Positions 59,801-64,000 of a DNA stretch of 64,000 nt are shown one piece after another. Under the pieces are notes generated by a model, which was given only the letters and a program-made list of their open reading frames with translations, ran no database searches and was not told where the DNA came from. Position numbers and translations under genes: made by a program. Every line of letters begins with the position of its first letter. Positions within the stretch are counted from its first letter, which is position 1. The DNA lies in NCBI GenBank assembly GCA_014607495.2, contig CP053163.1:3080716-3144715 (forward strand), given 5' to 3'. The stretch comes from Carposina sasakii (taxonomy: Eukaryota > Arthropoda > Insecta > Lepidoptera > Carposinidae).

Positions 59801-61786
59801 TACTGCAGTGCTAAGTACAAAAAGGTTATCCTAAACAACTTTATGTTGATAGAGAAACGATATTTAGCATCGACTATAATGTGGATTTGTAGCGATAAAG
59901 AATGTTAAGTTATTTGAGTAGTTTCAATGGTCCCCGAAACACAGTCTTACGCTTATCGAACCGTAATGAAAGTATCATAAAAATTACAATCGATAAATAA
60001 GATGTAATGATTAAGATCAAGTCGAATAAATAAATGCTTTGTTTTTTAAATCACAATTTAAATTCAAAGTACCTATGTGTCTACCTAATAAAGACTAACA
60101 TTAAGTAGTAAGGTTAAAATTATCTACTTACTTACACATGAAGGTAAGTATGCACGAATTTGATATCTTAGGTAGTGTATCTAGTAATGGCCAATTTTCT
60201 TCATCAAAATTATCTACAACAGTATATCTTAATGAGAAATAACGATTTTTAACAATCCAGCTACCTTACCTCACATTATGTTTTTAGATCAGTAACATCC
60301 GGGGTAAACACAATAAAGTCTGAATCGAAAGTCGACCAAGCAACCGACACAACAAGCATAGAAGAATTCATAAGAGACTTAATACGCAAAGAGTTCCAAC
60401 ATCTGATTCACGAGATGGTCGATGACAACGCTTCCACCTCAACGTTCCAAAGTCAAGAGATGGTCAACAAAGGAGTCGCCAACATATTAGAGACGCTTAA
60501 CAGCGGCGAAGAAAGTGATCACACACTGAAAAAAGAGCCCGTAAAATCGTTTTCTAGGGTCAAAATCAACGGTAATAACAAACCGTTGCTGCAGATAACG
60601 TTTAGCCGGTCAGGCGACAATAGTTTGCAGGTTCTGGACAATTGCGTGAATGTGACCATTTGTGACAGTAACAGGGAGAAGAATCAGTCCCTTGAGGAGA
60701 CGCTGATTGATGATGTTCAGGTCAACTCGCTTAAGAGGTGCCAGGCTTTCAATGCTATTCAGGTAAGTACTTTCTTTGACTACAATTTTAATTAGTTTAA
60801 ATAGGTGTTTTTCGGGCCATTTTACTCGAACCAAAACAAACCAGACTATCTCAAATGGACCATGGTCAACAACCCTCTAGACTTGCTGCAAGCTTCCGAA
60901 AGTGACTTATTATCAACTTATACATACTCCTAATATAAATAAGGTCAGGTCAAAGATAGGTGTTGTGGAATGCTACATAATTTTTTATTCTATTTCTGTG
61001 ATCTGTTGTTGGTGGAAAATGTACTCATTTTTAGCTTCAACATTTTTTTCTATACTAAATTTTTAGTAGTTTATCAGCAGAACAAAATAGTTATTTCAAA
61101 AGCCACACCTATTTCCACAGGAAGCTCGAAGCACCGAGGACCTTTACATAGACGATGATCTATCGACGCAAATGCAAGAGAACTTCGGTGGTAGAGTCAA
61201 ACTCATACCGCTGCACGGATCTCTACACGAGATCCTCTGCGAGAAGGAAGACGACTGCTGCCTCATCAAAGTGAAGCAGGAGAACGGATGTGACACCATC
61301 TACTTCAGATGCGACAATTCAGACACGGAGTCACGTGACGCCCTCGACGGACAGAACGGACCACAGGACACCGTCGTCTTCAAAAGAAGCATATCGCTCG
61401 TCGAGGAGAGGATCCAACGCATCTTCCCCAAAGACAAGCATCCGAACGTGAAGAAAATCAAAGTACGACCAAAATCCGAGATTTTCATACAGAAGCTAAC
61501 GAAAGATTCCCGCGTCCTAAGTAACAGCAGTCCCTCTCTCATTATGAAGGACGATAAGAGTGACGAGGTCGAGGTTAATATAGAACACGTGATGTCCTAC
61601 CAAGACTCGTCGTCGGAGGAATGCGTCAAATGTTTGGCGGAGAACGACGATTTTGAACTGCTCGAGAAGAAAATTGAGGATGATTTGGCGAACAGCAGCA
61701 ACTTATCGTCAATGACGTGCGGGTGTCTGGAGAAAATCTCTGAGGAGAATCTGTCGGTTCTTAACGAAGAAGCGCTGGATCATTGA
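32844..61786 (+). CDS. TEX14-like TKL-type pseudokinase, 1398 aa (14 exons, complete)
   Basis: Exons: 32844-32869, 41107-41869, 42442-42623, 43209-43326, 44891-45134, 45674-45901, 46617-46810, 51207-51771, 52225-52417, 53091-53300, 55780-55922, 59009-59198, 60288-60762, 61121-61786. All junctions are GT-AG and keep phase over 4197 nt. The start ATG 32844 gives MGVFKWLRRERVTV. A kinase-like domain spans about 280-585, with beta-3 Lys302 (VPIQVKKLAG), Glu319 and HPNIILLMG, which is TKL-like. The catalytic HRD is HTE (393-395), DFG is DLG (413-415) and APE is PPE (488-490), so catalysis is unlikely. Flanks are disordered and acidic. The pattern HTELSS, WQPPEV, IPWEDL recalls vertebrate TEX14, a germ-cell bridge and kinetochore pseudokinase, but no ankyrin repeats are visible. 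The exon model is strong; the TEX14 name is moderate. A divergent Raf-family relative is the alternative. Confidence 0.75.
32901..32963 (+). repeat. 18-bp minisatellite, about 3.5 units
   Basis: The unit TTTTTGTACTTTGTCTAC is repeated three times and then partly, 32 bp after exon 1 of the pseudokinase gene. Confidence 0.85.
33683..33728. repeat. Perfect inverted repeat, 20-bp arms with a 6-nt loop
   Basis: TTATAAAGTGGCATACATAA at 33683-33702 and its exact complement at 33709-33728. In intron 1 of the pseudokinase gene. Confidence 0.9.
34128..34405 (-). mobile_element. RTE-like LINE fragment
   Basis: The reverse strand carries the RTE tail (TCCAGCAGTGGACTGCAATA) preceded by the degraded C-terminal coding block with GRW-like and GRPPAR-like remnants. 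Truncated and inactive. In intron 1 of the pseudokinase gene. Confidence 0.65.
34806..35163 (+). mobile_element. Family M2, copy D, 5'-truncated and interrupted
   Basis: Matches the middle and 3' part of copies A and E. About 34940-35037 is a foreign insert ending TGTGTACAATAAAGAATAAA with an A-rich tail, flanked by a short AACTTT duplication, as expected for a retroposed LINE/SINE tail. A similar tail is at 21411-21470. Confidence 0.65.
35447..36746 (+). mobile_element. mariner transposon, 1300 bp
   Basis: Terminal repeats CGAGGGCTGTTTGATAAGTC and their near-complement, with TA duplications at 35445-35446 and 36747-36748. Size and ends are typical of mariner. Inserted in the element at 35267-37046. 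Confidence 0.92.
35628..36681 (+). pseudogene. mariner transposase with one frameshift
   Basis: The start is the ATG at 35628 (MEKTEFRAVIKHFFMKG); the in-frame GTG 27 bp upstream is not needed. The N-terminal helix-turn-helix region and the first two catalytic Asp sites (VTVDETWVHHYTP; HQDNAP) are in one frame. From about 36390-36400 the matching frame moves by one base, and the third Asp site (YSPDLAPCDYYLF) is read in the other frame to the stop at 36681. One single-base indel near CCCACCCAGTG explains it. The size without the shift would be the family norm of about 350. In this copy the protein is non-functional unless the shift is a sequencing error. Confidence 0.88.
37047..41106. other. 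Remainder of pseudokinase intron 1
   Basis: No gene seen. It contains SINE-like repeat copies at 37500-37930 and 39990-40125, a fragment of the GTGGACGCCCGCG repeat at 40255-40340, and a small hairpin (AAACCGCGACAA with its complement) around 39413-39460. 38100-39400 appears mostly unique AT-rich DNA. Confidence 0.5.
43042..43193. mobile_element. Foldback element with 35-bp ends
   Basis: CGCAGCTTTCATACTATAGG at the left and its near-complement (CCTATAGTGTGAAAGCTGCG) at the right pair over about 35 bp with a few mismatches. It ends 16 bp from pseudokinase exon 4 (43209). Confidence 0.65.
43690..43787. mobile_element. Foldback element with 24-bp ends
   Basis: CTCGAAATCACATGTTTATT... at 43690-43713 and its exact complement at 43764-43787. 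The inward motif is similar to that of the neighbouring element. In pseudokinase intron 4. Confidence 0.65.
44176..44293 (+). rRNA. 5S rRNA gene copy, dispersed class (copy D2)
   Basis: 118 nt, identical to the copy at 19748-19865 on the other strand. Fully paired helix I, intact internal control region sequence, followed by TTTTTT. The flanks are unrelated to those of the other copies, so it moved as a single unit. In intron 4 of the pseudokinase gene, sense orientation. Confidence 0.85.
45440..45655 (+). mobile_element. SINE-like element with RTE-type tail, near an acceptor
   Basis: Contains the GTTGCTGTCACCAAGCC block and ends GTAGGTCTACGTCCAGCATT then GACTGCAACAGGCTGACGAA. The end is about 18 bp from pseudokinase exon 6 (45674). 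Confidence 0.6.
46452..46584. mobile_element. MITE, family M4, copy 2 (reverse)
   Basis: AGTAGCATGACC at the left and GTGGTCATGCTAGG at the right, with the family interior reversed. It ends about 32 bp from pseudokinase exon 7 (46617). Confidence 0.7.
47116..47385 (-). mobile_element. Non-LTR retrotransposon 3' fragment (Jockey-like), reverse
   Basis: Reverse copy of the block at 28160-28480 (TACGAGTTTTCGGCACTCC; AGCGTAAGCC 3' end, then an A-rich tail at the low-coordinate side). Truncated. In pseudokinase intron 7. Confidence 0.7.
48679..49312 (-). CDS. Nested secreted Thr-rich mucin-like protein (two exons)
   Basis: Exon 1 is 49312-49243 and exon 2 is 49166-48679, with a 75-bp intron (donor GTAAAA, acceptor TTTTCAG). 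Phase matches and the product is 185 residues. Exon 1 starts at ATG 49312 and encodes a hydrophobic N terminus (LVIFLHICIAFSF) that fits a signal peptide. Exon 2 has about 70 ordinary residues, then a Pro/Lys stretch, then about eight degenerate repeats of TTTEAP or similar, suited to O-glycosylation, and a basic tail. The whole gene lies inside intron 7 of the pseudokinase gene on the opposite strand. No family is recognised beyond mucin-like. The minus-strand ORF read without the intron lacks an ATG near its start, which favours the spliced model. Confidence 0.55.
51001..51098. mobile_element. Foldback element with 34-bp ends
   Basis: CACTAACGGGAAATGCCGTT at the left and its near-complement at the right; each arm also contains the self-complementary TTAACGCGTTAA. 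It lies about 110 bp before pseudokinase exon 8. Confidence 0.65.
51991..52108 (+). rRNA. 5S rRNA-like copy, degenerate dispersed class (copy D3)
   Basis: 118 nt, same class as the copies at 19748 and 44176 but with three uncompensated changes (positions 31, 41 and 58 of the gene). Followed by TTTTT. In intron 8 of the pseudokinase gene. Probably a decaying copy. Confidence 0.75.
52551..52684. mobile_element. MITE, family M6, copy 1
   Basis: GACTACAGTGGGGCAAGCAC at the left and ATGCTTACCCCACTGTAGTC at the right are near-perfect inverted ends. Copy 2 at 59290-59421. In pseudokinase intron 9. Confidence 0.75.
52750..53007 (-). mobile_element. tRNA-derived SINE, copy 3
   Basis: Reverse copy of the family at 13029-13250, with GGGATTCGAACCC as the reversed B box and ACACTACACAACACATTGAC at the tail side. 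Confidence 0.75.
53601..53718 (-). rRNA. 5S rRNA gene, array copy 1
   Basis: 118 nt, array-class sequence. Relative to the dispersed class it differs at positions 1, 9, 69, 70, 105, 106, 110 and 118; these form base pairs 1-118, 9-110, 69-106 and 70-105, all still Watson-Crick. The box A and box C regions are unchanged; positions 69-70 fall in the intermediate element of the internal promoter. Followed on its strand by TTTTT and more T runs. Confidence 0.85.
53801..53918 (-). rRNA. 5S rRNA gene, array copy 2
   Basis: Identical to array copy 1 over all 118 nt by eye. Confidence 0.85.
54002..54119 (-). rRNA. 5S rRNA gene, array copy 3
   Basis: Identical to array copy 1 over all 118 nt by eye; the neighbouring spacer differs slightly (AATTGT in place of AATGT). 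Confidence 0.85.
54202..54319 (-). rRNA. 5S rRNA gene, array copy 4
   Basis: Identical to array copy 1 over all 118 nt by eye. Confidence 0.85.
54402..54519 (-). rRNA. 5S rRNA gene, array copy 5
   Basis: Identical to array copy 1 over all 118 nt by eye. Confidence 0.85.
54602..54719 (-). rRNA. 5S rRNA gene, array copy 6 (edge variant)
   Basis: Array class with two private differences: position 110 is G, making 9-110 a U-G wobble, and position 12 is C. It is the outermost, most upstream unit, and edge units often diverge first. Its upstream spacer (54720-54775) is also more diverged. Confidence 0.8.
54803..54938. mobile_element. MITE, family M4, copy 3
   Basis: CCCTAGCATTACCACGCATC at the left and AGATCATGCTA at the right. 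It directly follows the diverged spacer at the upstream edge of the 5S array. Confidence 0.65.
55923..57753. other. Intron 11 of the pseudokinase gene, first part
   Basis: AT-rich DNA with no gene or repeat with clear ends that I can recognise. ORFs are short and not coding-like. Confidence 0.4.
57754..58321. mobile_element. Inverted-repeat element (about 570 bp), family M8
   Basis: The ends ACTCATCGCAAAATAATAGG and, reversed, CCTTTTATTTTGCGATGAGT extend to over 30 bp of pairing through GTTTTGACA. Non-coding interior. In pseudokinase intron 11. Confidence 0.65.
58440..58558 (+). mobile_element. RTE-like LINE 3' tail
   Basis: GCAGGCTGCTTCCGACCGGT...GGAGGCCTATGTCCAACAGT...CTTCTCAGGGCTG and a run of ATGATG. 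Only the terminal 110 bp is present. Confidence 0.65.
58615..58992 (+). mobile_element. Family M2, copy E, at a splice acceptor
   Basis: 378 bp, CAGGTGG...CATCCTG with TA on each side (58613-58614 and 58993-58994). The acceptor AG of pseudokinase exon 12 is at 59007-59008, only 14 bp beyond the duplication, so the branch point probably lies in the element. Confidence 0.8.
59290..59421. mobile_element. MITE, family M6, copy 2
   Basis: ACAGAGGGGTAAGCACGAAC at the left and GGTTCGTGCTCACCCCACAG at the right. Copy 1 is at 52551-52684. In pseudokinase intron 12. Confidence 0.7.
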
Positions 61787-63385
61787 TTCTGTTGATGCAG
61801 AATTAATAGTAATAATATCAAATAATTATACAGGCTGTCTCAAAAAACGCCGTAACTGGATATTGTTCAGCTTTCTTCACTTTCCTCACTAGGACATGTT
61901 GGGCTGGTTTTATTCGTTTTAGGCTGGGCAATCTCCAGTGACAAGATAGGCCCATTTTGGGACTGACTGTAAAATTTAAAAAAAGTCATGCGAATCATTC
62001 CATATGTAGTTTTTCATGTTTTCGATCTGCTTACAATAATTGATCTTTTTATCAGTATTATCACTATATTTTATTAGTCGTTTACAGAGTGCGATTTACC
62101 ATTATTATTAACAAGTTAACCGATGAAACGTAAGTATAACATAATTTAGTTAGCATTGACTGCTATAGGTACTGACGAACACTGGTTGTGTTGTTATTTA
62201 TGACAAGTACAAAATTTTACCTCGTTTTTATTTTATTCGTACCCACTAAGAGCTGGGTATTTCTGGTCTTAATTACATTATGTGGAGAATTAGTGCGATA
62301 TTTATTTTACTTACTTTAGCGGATAGACAAATAATTAATAGGTATGTTCTGGTGTGGATACAGACAACAGCGTACATTGGCAGTGTTGACAAACTTTGTA
62401 CGAATTGAATTCTTATTGGTTGAACATATTTATTTTAAAGCGAATTGTATTGTAATATTCGCAACTGCTAAGTGTGTGAAAATGTTGTTTTCTAATGATA
62501 ATCTCTTACCCATGTTAAGCAATCGTTTCCGTCCAAAAAACTCGCATTTTGAGAACCCAAAGAATTATTTTTTAAAGGTTTTCTTTTTATTTAATGTTTA
62601 GATCATGATAAGTTTTTATTTTTTAAAGTTAAAGGCTATGTGATTTCTAGATATAAGTGGCACTGTACGTACATTCCACTGAGTTGTGATTTTATAATAA
62701 TACAATAATAAAACACCTTATAAAGGTTTTCTTTTAATACTCGCACAGTTTTTAATTATGTATAGGTACTTTTATTTCTTGTTGATTTTCAGATTATATC
62801 AAGATACATTTTATATGAACGTTTCTTACTTTACTAATAATTATTTCTATCAATGCTTATAAGATGGACCAAAGGTTTACATTTTCTTGATCTATTAACT
62901 TAGACAATTTTACTATTGAGTTGATTTTGTAAATTAAGTTTAGAGACTTTAGATGTTTTAGATCTTGTTATTAGAATGTGTGGTTGATTTTAGAAATAGT
63001 TGTTAAATACAAAACTTTGTACTTATAAAATAGTTTTACTTTGACCAAACTACATTTCCATGGCACATAATATTTATTTAGTTATACATACTAATCGTGC
63101 ATAAACAGTGCAGTTACTTTTTGTTGAAGTACCAGTACCATACTGTAACATTTGTTGGTACTTTTTTATCGTTTGCTGATTGTTGGTAATTGTTGACAAT
63201 AAATAACTTTTTGTTATCGGATGTTATTGAAAACATTTGGAAAAGTTGATCGTCAAAAGGTAACTGCGGTTAGAATAAGCTGAATCCTACCAGACTATTT
63301 TTAATGTAGTTTATTATTGGGATAACTTTATACTTCGCGTGTTTTTGCGATATAAATTAAATGAGTAATAGGGACTTTAACATTA
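61787..63385. other. 3' UTR of the pseudokinase gene and intergenic DNA
   Basis: AT-rich sequence with no coding signal. AATAAA at 62707-62712 is a plausible polyadenylation signal; others follow (about 63200). Confidence 0.5.
62707..62712 (+). terminator. Candidate polyadenylation signal of the pseudokinase gene
   Basis: AATAAA 0.9 kb downstream of the stop codon. Which of the downstream signals is used cannot be told from sequence. Confidence 0.35.
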
Positions 63386-63764
63386 CAGTGCAACCTCGAT
63401 TTAACAAATCTGAAGGGAGCAAGTAAATATTCGTAATATCAAGTAATTCATTGAACTGAGATTTGTTATGTTGAGGTTAGGTGGGCTAAAATTCGTTATA
63501 AAGAGGTAAAAGCGTGTCGAAACCTGTCGCGACATATGAAATATATTGATGGGAACTTTATATAAGGTTTAGGTTGACAAAATTCGTTAATTAGAGGTAT
63601 TCATACTTTTTCTTGATAATCTAAAATTCGTTATTAAGAGGTTGTTCGTAAAAAATGTTCGCTATATAAAGGTATATTTTACATTGACTCTTATGGACAA
63701 TTTAAAAAAATGGTTAAATCGAGGAAGTCATTATTTTGAGGTACGTTATATTAAGGTTGCACTG
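63386..63764. mobile_element. pogo-like MITE
   Basis: 379 bp with ends CAGTGCAACCTCGATTTAAC and, reversed, GTTATATTAAGGTTGCACTG, flanked by TA on both sides (63384-63385 and 63765-63766). The CAGTG termini and TA target are typical of pogo/Tigger-type elements. The interior has repeated AAAATTCGTTA..AGAGGT blocks and no transposase. Confidence 0.8.
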
Positions 63765-64000
63765 TATTATAAATGGACATAAAAATTGTTAAGAAAACAA
63801 GTAGATATTATTTTAACAAGTTATATTTAAGTACATTTACATAACATGTATTTGATATACAAATATTTTAGAATGGCACATAGATACAAAACATATAGAG
63901 TTCTACCTATACGAGCATTATATGCACACGGAAGACTGTTCTTATATATCTACTATACTTATATAAAAATAAAAAATGCTGGAGACAAGTATAAAAATAA

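Overview
The window is nuclear DNA of an insect, almost certainly a moth or butterfly. The genes are split by short GT-AG introns. The introns and spacers are crowded with repeats of lepidopteran type: RTE-like LINE tails ending in ATG/TGATGA repeats, tRNA-headed SINEs, piggyBac, mariner and many TA-flanked MITEs. The rRNA genes present are eukaryotic 5S genes. There is no prokaryotic, viral or organellar gene content.

Layout. Bases 2-1282 (+) hold the last coding exon of an unidentified acidic protein. Bases 4989-5669 (-) hold a single-exon, tail-anchored E2 enzyme of the UBE2J2/Ubc6 class. Bases 6407-10968 are a nested transposon block: an outer inverted-repeat element containing an RTE LINE fragment and an apparently intact piggyBac-like element (7440-10543). 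The piggyBac transposase is spliced and starts in a small upstream exon. Bases 11753-30028 (-) hold a complete 20-exon gene that I reconstructed as the centriole protein CEP120 (874 aa; all 19 junctions keep the frame).

Bases 32844-61786 (+) hold a divergently oriented 14-exon gene, reconstructed as a 1398-aa TKL-like pseudokinase most like vertebrate TEX14. Its 8.2-kb first intron carries a mariner element with one frameshift, nested in a long-inverted-repeat element. Its intron 7 contains a small antisense two-exon gene for a secreted, Thr-rich mucin-like protein (48679-49312). Its intron 10 contains six antisense 5S rRNA genes in a 200-bp tandem array (53601-54719). Three further single 5S copies lie in introns of the two large genes. 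The end (61787-64000) is 3' UTR or intergenic DNA with a pogo-like MITE.

The most notable signal is the 5S array. It differs from the dispersed 5S class in this window at eight positions, and these eight changes form exactly four compensated base pairs (two in helix I, two in helix V). Other patterns are: several perfect short-loop palindromes that look like template-switch products; many mobile elements lying within about 10-30 bp of splice sites; and opposed repeat copies flanking CEP120 exons 5-6, a layout that predicts an in-frame skip or a circular RNA.

Gene identities are recalled from family knowledge, not from a search. Exon models come from reading frame, splice signals and phase. 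Repeat boundaries are by eye, and most repeat family names are descriptive.
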